In this document: piece after piece, positions 12,580-25,035 of the stretch
Numbering within the stretch: position 1 is the first letter of the stretch
Layout of the letters: each line of letters starts with the position of its first letter
Source: Jacaranda mimosifolia
Lineage: Eukaryota > Streptophyta > Magnoliopsida > Lamiales > Bignoniaceae
Assembly (NCBI GenBank): GCA_018894105.1
Contig: CM032119.1
Location: 14,277,246-14,341,245 of the forward strand
Length of the DNA stretch: 64,000 bases
Direction of reading: 5' to 3'
Notes under the pieces: model-generated
Told to the model about the DNA's origin: nothing
Databases searched by the model: none
What the model saw: the letters and a program-made list of their open reading frames with translations, nothing else
Program-made: the position numbers and the translations under genes

Positions 12580-13485
12580 TGATAAACCATCTCTTTCCCA
12601 AATCCAACTTCAAAGCGTACAAGGGACTTAAAGCACATGGTGTATAGAGGATTAAGCAAGAGTATAATTCGTGTAGAGAATGTAAAAAGAGTTATATTCT
12701 TAGTCTTTCTTAAAACTTCTTGTTTTTCCTGGATTATTACACTTTCTGAGTTCCTTCACATGTCCATGACATTGGTGCTTTTGTTTAGGATTCAGAAAAG
12801 TGTAAAGCATTTCATTTCTGCGTACAATAAAATTCAAAGGACTAAAGCATGTGACAATGCCCATCTAGGAAGAATTATGTATAGATAGAGAGCCAATACT
12901 ATTTTGTTAAAATTTTACATATATACATTATATTCTAAGAAATATCATATGCCTCATCATATCAAATGACCACTTCATTAATAATCCTTATCAGAAGTTA
13001 ATTAAGACCCTCAAATTAACTCACTCTTCAAGCATTTCCTTTTCTTCTTCTCTTTTTCTAACTGCATATATATATATATATATATATTCAAATATTGTTA
13101 TTATTATAATAATGATGATAATGATAGTGATAATAAATAATAATAATAATTAATATATAATAGTAGTAATAATAAAAATCAATTACACTTTCTTTCATAT
13201 TTACCTAGGAAAATATATCATACAGAGTTGATTAGAATCACATAACTTTGACAGCAAGCACAATCTTTTTTCCTACCCTTCACTCTTTTGTGTGCTTTCT
13301 GTCTTTCTTGTCTCCTTGTCTTTCTTTAGCTCCCTTTCCTTTTCCTTTCTTTTTTTTCTCCCTTTTCCTTTTCTTTTTCCTTTCTTTTTCCCTCTGATTT
13401 TCCTCAGTGGGCACCTGATTCTCTTCACCAGCTCCCAGTCAGAGATATAATGATTTCAAAATGAGTAGTGCTGCCAAACAGAGAT
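12580..13485. other. 3' flank of the KANADI2-like gene
   Basis: I see no separate gene. A pyrimidine-rich tract lies at about 13265-13400, immediately downstream of the KANADI2-like stop codon when read on the minus strand, and probably belongs to its 3' UTR. TA repeats occur at about 13066-13087, with simple ATT/ATA-type repeats to 13165. The polyadenylation site is not determined. Confidence 0.45.
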
Positions 13486-16400
13486 TCAGTGTGGCCTCCC
13501 CAGAGTGAACTCTAAATTAGGCTTCTTAGGGCTTGTCTCTGATATGCTGGATGAGCTCACATCTGATACTCTGTCATAACTTAAGCATTTTGGTTCCATG
13601 TCCTTCTGCATGCATGTAGCTACATAAGTATATATGTATGTGTGTATATATATATATGTACATCTGTGTGTAAATCACACACAAACACACTCACACGAAC
13701 ACCACGAATATAAATTAGTTTGGGCTTTGTTCGGGGGCGTGGGGAGTGGGGAGTGGGGGACCAAGCTAACATAACAGAAGTTCGTAATAGTAGAATCAAA
13801 AGAGGGTTGACCATGGGATTTTCGTGCAATGTTGCACAACAGTACTTTGTCAAGCCTGTTAGGATGTTTCACTAGTGCATATCTTTCACATTCCGATTTT
13901 TTACTATTATTCACTAAAATCACTTTTTGTGAAAATGTAGGTCCGTTAGTAGTGGCGTACATAGTATAACATGTATGGTTAGTAGTAAGTACTAACTAGA
14001 GAAGGGTAATACGTACTAATGACACCTTTGAATCTTGAAATTTGGTAAGGAAAAAAAAGAAAAAAAGAAGTGTTAAAGTATGAAGGATTATCATTTCGCA
14101 TACTTTTCTCACTAAAATTCAAGAATTAAACATTGAATGAGAGGATTTCAAACATTTCTCCTTTCTAAATTCACTTGTGATTATTGTCGGTAATAGTTAG
14201 CGTTCATCAAGTGGATCATGTACGAGGTGAATATTATGGTATAGGGAGATGAGTGATGCATTGCACTTGTGTTCCATCCTTTGGCAAAAGCTACTAAAGG
14301 GAAATTTTTCCATTTCCTAGGAAGATCTTTCCTTGCTTTGGGTTCACTTTTTGCTCATAAACTCTTAGAGTACTCTCAGAAATGTATATATATTTGCCAA
14401 TGGCTCCTCCAGCTTTACTCAGAAAAGCTTCTCATTTTACTTTATTCACTATGTTGGAAATCCATATATTCCCATGCACACATATACATATATACTGCAT
14501 CAAATCATGCAAAGAATTTTCAAAGTGAAGGATATTTTGGAAATTTCGAGTGCGAAGAGAAGAGGGTGGGGGTTGGTGGTGTTTCAAAAGTGTGTACCTC
14601 CAGAGATTGTATGTTCCCTTCATAGTCCTTTGGTCTCCCATGCAACCAAGCTTCCCCACTACAAACTCAGCACAATTTTGAGAGAATATTTCCAATCAGT
14701 GGAAGCCATGCAGAAGAAAAAGCATGACTCAGAAAGAAAGCCATCTTTTTACTGTCTTATTTATAGATAGTTCCCCCCACCTTTTTATTCAATAAAGTGA
14801 AACCCACCCATGTGACACCATACTATTGTAATTCCACCATAAAAATTTTAAACTGGCTTCAACAAAAGTCTCATATGGCAAAAGCTTTAGTTCCAAAATT
14901 TCTGCATCTGGGTCCAATACAATGTTAAGCTTTCAAAGTAAGTTTCTTAATTGGGGCCCATTGAAATAGCCTCATCTGTACCCACAAAATCCAAAGGAAA
15001 GAGATATATATGTCCATTCACAGGTTGATTTATTCGTTGAGATTTCATGAAATCAAAATCTTGGAGGCTGTGCTTATTATTTTATTTCATTTTACTTTTT
15101 TGTCCCTTTTTTTTTTTTTTTTGTTTATTTCCCCATGATGGAGTTCCTGTTGTAAATTGGCTATTAAGAGACAAGTACAAAAGCAGTAGTGTTCATTCCT
15201 CTTCTTACTATGTTATTTTAACTAGTCTTATTTACCAATTTGCATGGTCGAATGTAAATTATTATTTCCCACACTATCTTTAATAAATTAATTAAGTTAA
15301 ATTATGAACTTTTTCATTCAAAGTCTAAAGTTAATTTACGGATTCTTTTTCTTAATTCTCCCACCCACCACAAATATAATTGTTTTGACCGTTAATACCA
15401 TTCCAAAGGTTTTCTAGACTTAGCTGCCTAACAAGTTATTGTAGGTAGGTTTCACAGAAAAGTCAAAACGCAAGTTGCAGTCATATCACATTCATACATA
15501 AATGATTCACACCCAGAGAATTTCAAGAATGAAAATTTAAGTATTATTTTGCTAGACCTATGTGTGTGTGTGTGTGTAAGAAACATTCTTATACCGAGGT
15601 ATTTTCAGCCTAAAACTGCTTCCAAAGCTAAATTAAGCAAGAAATGGTTCCAGTTGAAACTGAACTTAGCTCGGTCTGGACAAGAGTTTTCCTACAATTA
15701 ATGTCCTTTCTCACGTGATTAATTAATTAAGTTTGGTCAAATCTTATGTGGGTTGGAGTTTTCCCATTGCAAGTTTGTAGCTTATGTGAGAAAACTCAGT
15801 GGTCGAGAGACCAAAAACAAAAGATATAGATAAAGACTATATATAAAAAGTCTACATTGAAGGTTATTACCGTTAATTATTGGAAACGCTTTCAAGACAT
15901 TTATAACTAATTAAGACTTTAACTTGGAATGATGCACAATAAAATATATTATTTACACTGAGTAGAACGGTTTTATACCTTGAGGAATTGCTCCACAGAT
16001 CACGATACTCCTTTTCTTGATCAATATTACTTGTTCTTCCCTTTTGCACTGATACTTCGGACCTCTGCGAGTTCTGAATGTCAAAGAGGAAATCATCGGA
16101 TGTATCCCCCGATGACCCATTTTCAAATGCATCTGATTGTCCTAAACATGACAAAATTGTAAGGTTCCGTTGCAAGACAATGATTTCTGAATAATCTTAG
16201 GAAATATACTACAAAAAAACATAAACGTGGAAAAAAATTGATATCGAATTAGGAATAACTTATCGATGTATTAAGGATATTAACCTGAATTAGCCGCAGC
16301 TCTATCCGTTGACTTCACTGTCCGATACATCTGCCGATGACATATATAAAGCCACGTCATCTATATAAGAACAGTGAATAAAAAATTATGCAATTAACTG

Positions 16401-18330
16401 ACAATGGAAAGTAATAATCTTTGTGGTTATACGGTCTTCCCACACACATAAATCGTGCCAAAACCAAGTATATTACTTATAGGATGTTATATAAAAATCC
16501 CCTAATGTACATGGGTTGCTTTTTTGTTTAGGTATGCTGTTTTCCATAAACAAACAAGAGAGGGTAAATATTTTCTAACACACCGAAAGTACACATGAGT
16601 AAATGGTAAACAACTTCTGGTATATATATGCGCATTGTATGTACATACATACACATGCATGTAATAATGTACATGTCTACTTTTTCGGGGTTAAACATGG
16701 TTTGCCACAAAGATGGTTTTTCTAAACCCAAAGATGTATATATCATTGTGTCATGATTAGTTCTTTTGTACTTTCTCTTCTTTGCAACCAATTCCTGAGG
16801 GAAAATGGTATTTATTAGTTTATACAAAAAAATCTGATAGAAAGCATTAACTGTGTGTGTGTAACTTGTCTGGACTATTCTATTTCCTATTCTTGGTGCT
16901 CTGTCTTCTAGTCTCTCTCTCTCCCCCCCGCTGTAGGCCTATTTATCTTTTTCTTTTACATGGATGGTTCGTTCTTCCAAGCAAAAAGCTGATTGATATA
17001 TAGCTTGCAGAGCTATCAGATCTAGTAGAAAAAACAAGACTGAGGATTTGAGAGAACCCCTCTTCAAGAGAGAAAGAAAAGCATCGAAATTTGAAATTTC
17101 TGTGCTTTGACACCTTCCCCATTACTTCTATACTAGTTCAAGTTCAGGCCATGCGAAAGGCATCTCATTCTACCATATGATCTCACAAACTAATTACATC
17201 TTATATATAACTAATATGCTAACTGATCCAAAAGAATAAAAAAAAAAAAAAAAGGGAAGTACGAGAAGAAGAATTTTCTTTTTTCTGCAGAGCAGAGGAA
17301 ATCTGTTCCTGGGAAGAGGATTTTCTCGCTGATGAAAAAAGAAGATAAAAAAAAAAGGAGTAGAATTCATAGTTTACCTGTAAATGGGATTTAACATGTG
17401 CTAAAGTGAGATCTTTCACATCCATAAGCTCAAGAACTGACTTGGGTGTAGCTCCTACATAAGTACGCTATGTTAATAGAAACATAAAACAGTAATAACT
17501 CAATAAACAAGAATCCCATTTGTTTTTCTTTCCTTTTCTTTCTTTTTTTTTTTTTTTTTTTGAATGAAACAACTAACCAGATTTCGTAACTTCAATTTAT
17601 AAAAAGCCAAAATATGGGAATATAATGAAGATAGACCGATATATGTCGGCCAAAAATAAATAAAAATTCAGAAAAAATAGAAAATAGTGAAAGAAATGCG
17701 AAGCCTACTTTCATGGCCGCCCAAGAGCTCCACAGCATGAACAAAACGGGCATGAAGCGTGGTCGTCCAGCGCATCCGGGGAGCCCTCATGCTCCGCTTA
17801 GCCGGAAACCTTGACATAAACCGAGACCGCATTAGCCCTTGAGAATGGTAAGGGACTGAGGAAGCAGTATTAATATGATTGGCAGCTGCAGGAGATGGCA
17901 TTGGTGCATCCAAATGCTGCTGATGAGCAGCAAATGAGAAAGATGGAGGGTTTTGGTACACAGGTATTCCTCTAATAGGTCTCAAGAAATTGAGTTCTTC
18001 GCCAAGCCCCTGATGGAGGGCGTGTGTGTGGTAGTTTTGCTGGAAAGATTGGAGAAAACGAGCGGTGGAACCGCCTTGGAGGAGGTGGTGGAAGTGGTTG
18101 GAGGAGGTAATACTGTTAGGGTCTGAAACCCTTGTGGGATTAGAAAGGGAGAGGTCGAAACGGTTGTCGGGCTTCGCCATTGAAGAGATGGAGTTTCTTG
18201 AGTCGAGAGCTCTTTTCCAGAACCCCAAATTCATTTCACCATCTTCAGTACTTCTCCAGCTTGATGAGTCTTTGCTGTTTGGCGGACTGATTTGTAGGGA
18301 AAGGTCTGGTTGTGCTGGGAATAGCTCCAT
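13486..18330 (-). CDS. KAN2: KANADI2-like GARP transcription factor (six exons, 362 aa)
   Basis: Coding exons, 5' to 3' on the minus strand, are 18330-17709, 17454-17378, 16330-16285, 16141-15979, 14658-14598 and 13605-13486. All introns are GT..AG and the phases agree (1089 nt with the stop). The start is chosen because the N-terminus MELFPAQPDLSLQISPPNSK is the conserved KAN2 beginning; its DLSLQI is an EAR-like repression motif. A KANADI box RPIRGIPVYQNP follows. The GARP (Myb-like) DNA-binding domain spans about residues 184-239 ([51 protein letters not shown] in outline), and the C-terminus is KPNLEFTLGRPH. Known role of the family: nuclear repressors that set abaxial (lower) organ identity and oppose HD-ZIP III genes. 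Arabidopsis KAN2 is somewhat longer. No frameshift or premature stop is seen, and every intron appears free of large TEs. Assignment to KAN2 rather than KAN1 rests on the N-terminus. Confidence 0.95.
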
Positions 18331-18700
18331 ATATGGAAAAGAGAGAGAGAGAGAGAGAGAGGAAATAAAGAACAAGAAAAACAGAAAAATTCTCTGTCCG
18401 TCTAACCCTCTTCTCTCTTTGTTGCACTTTCTTGTTCTAGGTAAATTCTTCTTCTTGTTCTTTGCTGTGTTTTAGGGTTGCAAGAGGATTGAGAAAAGGA
18501 TTGAATTGTGTTGGGGACTCTGGCTGGGGATCGGATGCTGAAATTTCGGAGGGGAGGGGGGGGGGGGGGGAGAGTGAGAGTTTGTGGGCTTCTTCTCTTG
18601 CAGATGGTGTTTGATGATGAATTGAAAGGAGTAGTTGCAGAGATTTGAGATTGAGAGAAAGAGAGAGAAAAAGAGAAAGAAGTGACAAGGTATGAAGTGA
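18331..18700 (-). promoter_or_regulatory. Probable 5' leader of the KANADI2-like gene
   Basis: Read on the minus strand, this stretch is CT-rich, with (CT)n tracts at about 18340-18361 and 18647-18680 and a C-run near 18560-18570. Such pyrimidine-rich leaders are common in plant transcription-factor genes. I see no ATG-initiated upstream ORF overlapping the start. The apparent in-frame extension upstream of 18330 begins at a TTG, so it is not used here. The transcription start is not fixed. Confidence 0.5.
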
Positions 18701-20389
18701 ATGGTTGTTCTTTTATGTGAAGTATATGTGAGAAAGTGACACTTTGAAGAGCTATTTGGAGGGGTGGGGGTGGGGGTGGGGGAATGCAATGCTGTTATGG
18801 ACGTGGGGTTAGAATGAAAAAGGGGGGAAAAATATGGGAAAGGAAAAGTAAACAAGTTTGAGACTTGATTTTTCTTTTTATCTCTCTTTCCTTTTTCCTG
18901 TATCCTTTGGGACAAGAAAAGTAAATTTTAGTGTAAGCTTTTAAGATGTGCATTTGTTCCTTAACAACTCATACTTACCTTTCTAACAAATTATCTTCAC
19001 TCAATAAAAGCCAATTGGTTTGTGGTCATTTTATAGTAAATTAGGTGTTTCATTGACTATTGGTTATTGAATTATAGAAAATGATATTCACCACTTCTCA
19101 TTCTTTTTAAAATTATATATGTTTGAATGGATCAAATGCTTCAACAATTTAACTTGATTTGGTACCACACAATTCACCAGCCACAGATTCAACAAAAGAA
19201 CAAAAAATACAATATGATTAGTTAATAAGATCCTACACAATTTTCCATAACCCTAATGTCTATGTAATTACCTAATCATTACATCTCAGCAATAGGGGGT
19301 GACAAGACCCTGATTTTGTCTACCCCATTGTTTTCCCATTGTAGAATACTAAACTTTATTTTTACGATTTTTAACTAGAGTAAATTTTTCTCTTTAGTCC
19401 CTGAAGTTTGTGCCTACTGAAATTTGGCCCTTCTAGTTTCTAAACGCTGCAAATCATGTCGTTTTGAAGTTTTAATTTAAAAAAAAAAAAATCTAATTTC
19501 TAAATATTTGCTCCTACAATTTTCGTATAACGTCAAGCACCTAGTTGCATTCTGTGCACAAAATTCCATATATTATACTTCTAATCATTATTTTCTTTCT
19601 TTACTTCAGGTTCAATTATCAATGTTTTTGATTAAATATGCATAGTTATATAAATTCTCAGTGGATGAGATCTTCTTTGTAGAATATATGTTAAATATAT
19701 ACTTAGACTATATATCAATTACACAATGCTCAATTCCTATCTGTTAACAAATTAGCTATAATGATAAATTCAACTCCAGAAAACAAAATTAACCCATATT
19801 TTTTAAACGTTATTAGAAAGAAAGATATTCTTTTCACATTTTATTATCACTTACTTGTTAAGCTTCTCGTACTCCAAAAATTTGTGCTTCGAACTTTAGA
19901 ACGTGTACTAGGAAGACTTTTGTTCATATTGTGACCTCTTCACGTCTTGTTAATTGCTTGTTCATTAATTTCATACTACAACATATATAATATAATACAT
20001 CGACACTATTTTAAAGTTCACGGCTTATAATAACTAATTTAGTACGCTTTTCAGTGAGCATAATAACAAGGTAGCTTTAATTTCTCCTATCTCATCTCTA
20101 AGATCCTTCTTCCCTCAAATGTTACTCTTTTTTTTTTTTTTTTTCTTTTTTCCCTTAATTATTTTGATTATTATATTTTTTCTTTTATTTATCCAAAAAT
20201 ATAAAAAAATATGTTGATTATATTAAAAAATTATAGTATTATATAAGAATAAATAAATAATATTTATATTATATTATAAAAATTTCACCACACACATCAA
20301 AACGCCAAAATGACTAGTAAATAATAAAAATCCTCCTTAATAATCAAATCCACTTTTAACCATTCCAAGGAAATTATACAGATTATAAT
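18701..20389. other. Upstream intergenic region of the KANADI2-like gene
   Basis: No gene is visible. The first few hundred bases probably hold the promoter. A TGGGGG repeat lies at about 18762-18782. Farther out the DNA is AT-rich with poly-T and poly-A runs (about 20129-20145). Confidence 0.4.
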
Positions 20390-23300
20390 TAGGCATGGCA
20401 ACAGGGCGGGTCTGGATGGACCTGGGACCCACCCCGCATGCCACTTGCTTGATCCAAAACTCGTCCCGCCCCCCATTTGGCCTCAAACCCGACGGGTCTA
20501 ACCCACTTAACCCGGGATCTTTTTTTTTTCTTCTTCTTTTTACTGTCTTCAGCTTCTATTATTACTTGGGCCATTTTACTGCTTTCCTCTGGATTTTAAA
20601 TATTGGCTGTAAGCTAATTGGTCCGGCCACAGGAGGCCCTTGCTCTCTGATTTCCAAAATTTGAACTAATTATGCTCGTTTATTACCCCACATTTTATTA
20701 TTTAGACAAAATGAAGTGGATTCCTTTTGCCGGAGGGTTAGGCTTAGAACAATAAAAAATCATCTCTTTATTTTGCTTCTTATTTTTGGACAAACAAAGA
20801 AACTCAATTCATAAAAATTTGGCCAAACAGCAAAAAGTGGAATAGTCTTAATTCCATTCAGTCTCATTTTCGCTTCAATATTTACTCACAATTTTCATAT
20901 CACTTTACAGCTCACCAAGCATTATAATTTCAATTAGTAAATTGGTCCAAATAACAAGCAAAAATTAAAACATCCTTTCTCCAAATAGTTGACATCAAAT
21001 TAAAACATCATGTTTACTTCAATCACACTCACACAAAACCTTCAATCAAATTAACCACCAAACAACTAGTTATGTGGTCTCACTATCACAATCTCCTTGA
21101 TCATCTTCTTCATCATCAAGCATTGTTGGACAAGTCTTTAATCCACCAAGAGTTGAACAAATACCTAAACAATAAACAAAATTATGTAATAAATTATGTT
21201 AATTGCTAAATGTATATAAAATGATCAAGTATTATTGAAATTTCACTTACCATTTGCCTCATTCCATAACCATCGACGACCGCACATTAATGCCTCCAAA
21301 GTAGAGGGATGAAGCCTACTACGATGAGGGCTGACCAATCTTCCACTACTATTAAATGCAGACTCAGATGTAACTGTTGAAAATGGAATAGCTAAGATAT
21401 CTCTTGCCATCTTTTGTAAATGAGGATATTTCACTCCATTTGTCTTCCACCAACTTAACACATCAAAATTTGGAGTTCTTGGCAAGGCACTTTCCTCTAA
21501 GTACATATCCAGTTCCGATGTCATAGACACTTTAGCAGTAGGATTTGAACTGGAAGCCACATATTGGTCATACATCTCTAGAGTGTCACTCTCAAATGGA
21601 TCATTAACACTAGAAACACAAGATGACATTGTATTTCCCAAGCTTCCAAGACCAACATTTGAGTTATCATTTGATGTTGCACCTCTAGATCGATATTCAC
21701 TCAATAGATCATAACAATTTTGACAAACTTCATCAATTTTATGTTGTGATCTATCACCATAAATTAATGGGAAGTAAAATTCAACCAACTTCATTTTGTA
21801 CCTAGGATCCAAAACATCAGCAACCCCCATCATATTATGACAAGTATCCCAATACTTTGAATATTTTTCCAACATCTTTTCAACCATATCCCGAATCATC
21901 ACATTTGGACTCTTCACCCACCATATAATTTCAATTTAATATCACAAATTTTTGGAAAATAAAAAGTTAGAAGTGGGATAGAGAGTACTAGAAAACATCT
22001 CTGTCACTTGATAAAAGATTTTTAACTTCCCACAAATTTCAATTGCATTCTCCCAGTCTTCTTCAGTTGGTAGGCTTTTGTAGTGCTTCTCTCTATAATA
22101 AACTTGTGGAAACACATCTTTATATGCTATAGCAGTTTCTAGCATCAAAAAAGTTGAGTTCCAACGAGTTTTACAATCTAGAGACAATTTCTTACTACAA
22201 CAAATATGCAATTGACGAACAACTTCCTCAAAATTTTCTACTCTTGCAGGTGAAGCAATCCAATATATGATACTATCACGTATCCTCTCAATTGCATTAG
22301 TAATAATTTCCAAACCATCTTTCACAATCAAATTCAAAATATGAGCACAACATTGCATATGAAGTACCTTTCCATCCAACAGCATATCCTTCTTTGGGAG
22401 CTTGTTCAAGAGATGATGAAGCATGGCATCATTGGTTGTGCAATTATCTATGGTGATTGATGACGATTTTCGGTCGATATTCTAATCCATTAATGATTCA
22501 GCAAGAAGATCAAACAACACTTCAGCTGTGTGTGGAGCTAGAACATATATGAACCTACAAAATAATAAAATGTAATAAGTACATTTTTTAGTATACATAA
22601 CAAAAATGAAACAATTTAAATTTAGGCATACCTCAAAATGCAATTTTGTAAAATCCAAGAGTCATCAATAAAATGCACAGTAATAGCCATGAAACCTCTT
22701 TTGTTGTTGCTCGAAGTCCACATGTCAGTTGTGATAGCAATGCGGCACTTAAGCTTGTCCAATAATTGATAACACTTGGCTTTCTCAACATTGTAAATCT
22801 TGAGAATATCATTTTTGAGATTATTTCTTGAGATCATATTAAAGCATGGTTGGAGACTAGCAACAAATCTTCGAAACCCAAGATGCTCAACTATAGTAAG
22901 TGGATAATCATGTAACCTAACCATCACTGCAAGCTCATGCCTTGAGTCTTCTTGATTGAAAATATGTGTCGCAAGTTCCTGGCTTCCCACACTTTTCTTG
23001 CTTGCCATAAGGAAACTTTGACAAATATCCATTTTTCTTGGTCGCTTTTTACAAGCCCTATCATAATGTTTCATCATATATGTGGTTCCATAATCAGGTG
23101 GAGCTTTGAGGCGAACCTTGCAGTAGTTATACTCTATATATTGGATGTTATTGATTTTCAATCTTTTGAAGTGGTTCCATGCCTTGGATGTTTGTTTCCT
23201 CTTACTATTACCTTCAGAAATATTCTCAACTCACATGCTATTATCTTCATTATTGTCCTTAGAGGCCGTTTCCAATCCTACATTGCTCTCTCGAATACTG

Positions 23301-24397
23301 ATAGATGGTTGATAATTATTTCCTTCTTCAGATTCCGTCTGTGAGGTCATTCAAAAAAAAAAAAGAGAGAAAAAGTATTACTTAACTAGTAGTTAAATAT
23401 AAGTGTTGGATAAAAATATGAAATTAAGAGAAGTACTTGATGAGAAATTTAAAGTCTAATAATACTAACAGCCTAAATAATTGTAGCATGAAGTATTGAA
23501 GACAACTAAACAGTCAGAGATTTTCTCTTCTTAACATTTGATAGTTTTTTAAACCTCACTGGTGTCACAAAGATGAGATTAATGTCTATGTACTATTCCA
23601 AATAAATAAATTAGTAAATCATTTCAAACTAGAATTCTAATCCAGTCTCAATACTCTGTCTCAATTATTATTTATCAGACTGTAAAACTGAGTAACTATT
23701 CTTCTATATAAAATCCGAGTAAGTATCTGTATAAATTAATCTGAGTAACTAACATTTAGAAATAATAAAATGAATTCCATTTTTGTTCCTAAGAGAAGAA
23801 CAAAGTCAGAAAAATTACCAAGAAAAAAAAAGACAAAAAGGAAAAGAAAAGGAAAAGGCATGGCAAAAAAATTAACTGATTCACAAAAATTGCAAATAAA
23901 TATACATGGGTCGTTTCTACTTTATTTTGACAATATATCATTTATCCATAGATTAAATGATAGAAAGTTTCATAAGATGCCTCAAACAGAAGCAAGAATA
24001 ATCTCCACTTCCTTTTTCTTACCAACTTGCTAATCCATCGAAAATTGAAAGCAAAATTAGACTAGAAAGGAGTGAAGAAAAATTGAATTCAAATAAAATA
24101 ATAATTACCGGAGACATTATAGACAAGTCCTTGTCCCAAATAATTTCGCCGGCGAAGAGGCCGGACCAGAGAGAAATTTAATAAAGGAAGAGAAATATTA
24201 GCAGGCGGCACAGCAAAGAGAAGGGGGAGGAGAAAAGTTGAAAGAAAAGGAGTGAGCCCTAGACTAATTTACTTAAATGGCTATAATATTTATTTAATAA
24301 ATTACTATATACGGGGCGGGTCCAGGACGGGTTTAATTAAACCCATAACCCACCCCAGATCCGACCGGGTCCAAAATATTTGGACCCGTACCCACCC
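20390..24397 (-). mobile_element. hAT element, decayed, with transposase pseudogene
   Basis: The left end reads TAGGCATGGCAACAGGGCGG, typical of plant hAT termini of the GGCATGGCAACGGGGCGGG type, and is followed by clustered GACCC / GGGTC subterminal motifs. The right part (24311-24397) has the same GGGCGGGTCC and GACCCG motifs in inverted arrangement, but the exact terminal repeat and an 8-bp duplication cannot be found. The right end is therefore eroded or truncated. The transposase gene (21070-23350) lies between the ends on the minus strand. Confidence 0.7.
21070..23350 (-). pseudogene. hAT transposase (BED zinc finger plus hAT dimerisation domain), decayed
   Basis: The gene starts at an ATG at 23350 (MTSQTESEEGNN). 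A BED-type zinc finger follows, but where the family has a first Cys the sequence reads IEYNYCK, so that ligand appears lost to Tyr. The central part contains CRIAITTDMWTSSNNKRGFM, the usual start of the RNase H-like catalytic core. A consistent intron spans about 22631 to 22561. The hAT C-terminal dimerisation domain is clear (LSWWKTNGVKYPHLQKMARD, then the STVTSESAFNSSGR region). A last exon (21164-21070) is joined through a GT..AG intron and ends in an acidic tail. Damage: a stop in SM*VE, a stop in SLMD*NIDRK, and a frame break near 21920-21942. The family cuts and pastes its own element; this copy cannot make an active enzyme. Confidence 0.85.
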
Positions 24398-24774
24398 CAA
24401 AACGAGAGATGATCCCTGAGCCACGCTGTTAAAAAGTTTATATCATCTTTTTCTATTTTGTAACAATTCTTTGTACTCCTTACATTATGGGAAACTCTGC
24501 AACCTAAGACCTTTTTCAATCCAAAGTGAATGCCCTTAAAATTTTTCACTGCGTTACTTATAAGTAATTTTTTCTTTTTTACCTTTTGTAAGCTATTTTT
24601 TTTTTTTTATACCTTTTGTAGTCTAATTTTGGTTACACTTTATCTATATTTTTTTTTCTTCCCAATCGAACAATTATAATTATTAATATCGAGATATATC
24701 TATAACAACTTGTATAGTTATAAACAGACATAGAAAGAAAATTGAATTAGTAGAGAAAAGACTAATGCACATAT
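24398..24774. other. Short gap between hAT and CACTA-1
   Basis: No gene is seen. The DNA is AT-rich with poly-T runs near 24600 and 24650. It may include the worn right end of the hAT element. Confidence 0.4.
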
Positions 24775-25035
24775 CACTACTACAATGTGAGGATATGTGG
24801 GCAAATTTTTTTGCCTCTAAATGCCTAAAAATTGCCTCTAATACATTTAGAGGCAATTAAATATAAAAGCCTCCATAGCTACGGTCGCGAAAAATATAGA
24901 GGCAATTATATAAATTGCCTCTATATGCAACAAATGGAGGCAATTTTTCACCATTTAGAGGCTTTTACTAGAGTCTCCATTTCTTATTTTTGAAGGCCCT
25001 AAATAGAAAAAGGCCTTCAAATCCTATATCAAAAA
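24775..25035. repeat. Subterminal repeats, left end of CACTA-1
   Basis: Short repeats of the type GAGGCAATT and its complement AATTGCCTC occur in both orientations from about 24820 to 24965, followed by AGGCTTTT and GGCCTT variants. In En/Spm elements, arrays like this are the binding sites of the element's TNPA-type protein. That role is inferred from the family. Confidence 0.7.

Noticed and set aside
13620..13962. Minus-strand ORFs of 77 and 95 aa
   Set aside because: They lie in the last intron of the KANADI2-like gene and match nothing.
14269..14770. Plus-strand ORFs of 118 and 98 aa
   Set aside because: They are antisense to KANADI2 exon 5 and its flanking introns. The sense reading explains the sequence.
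18331..18427. Upstream extensions of the KANADI2 frame, or an overlapping upstream ORF
   Set aside because: The apparent starts at 18375 and 18427 are TTG and GTG, not ATG. The ATG at 18330 gives the conserved KAN2 N-terminus.
21917..21942. Two separate hAT genes
   Set aside because: The two frames are consecutive parts of one transposase separated by a frame break, not distinct genes.
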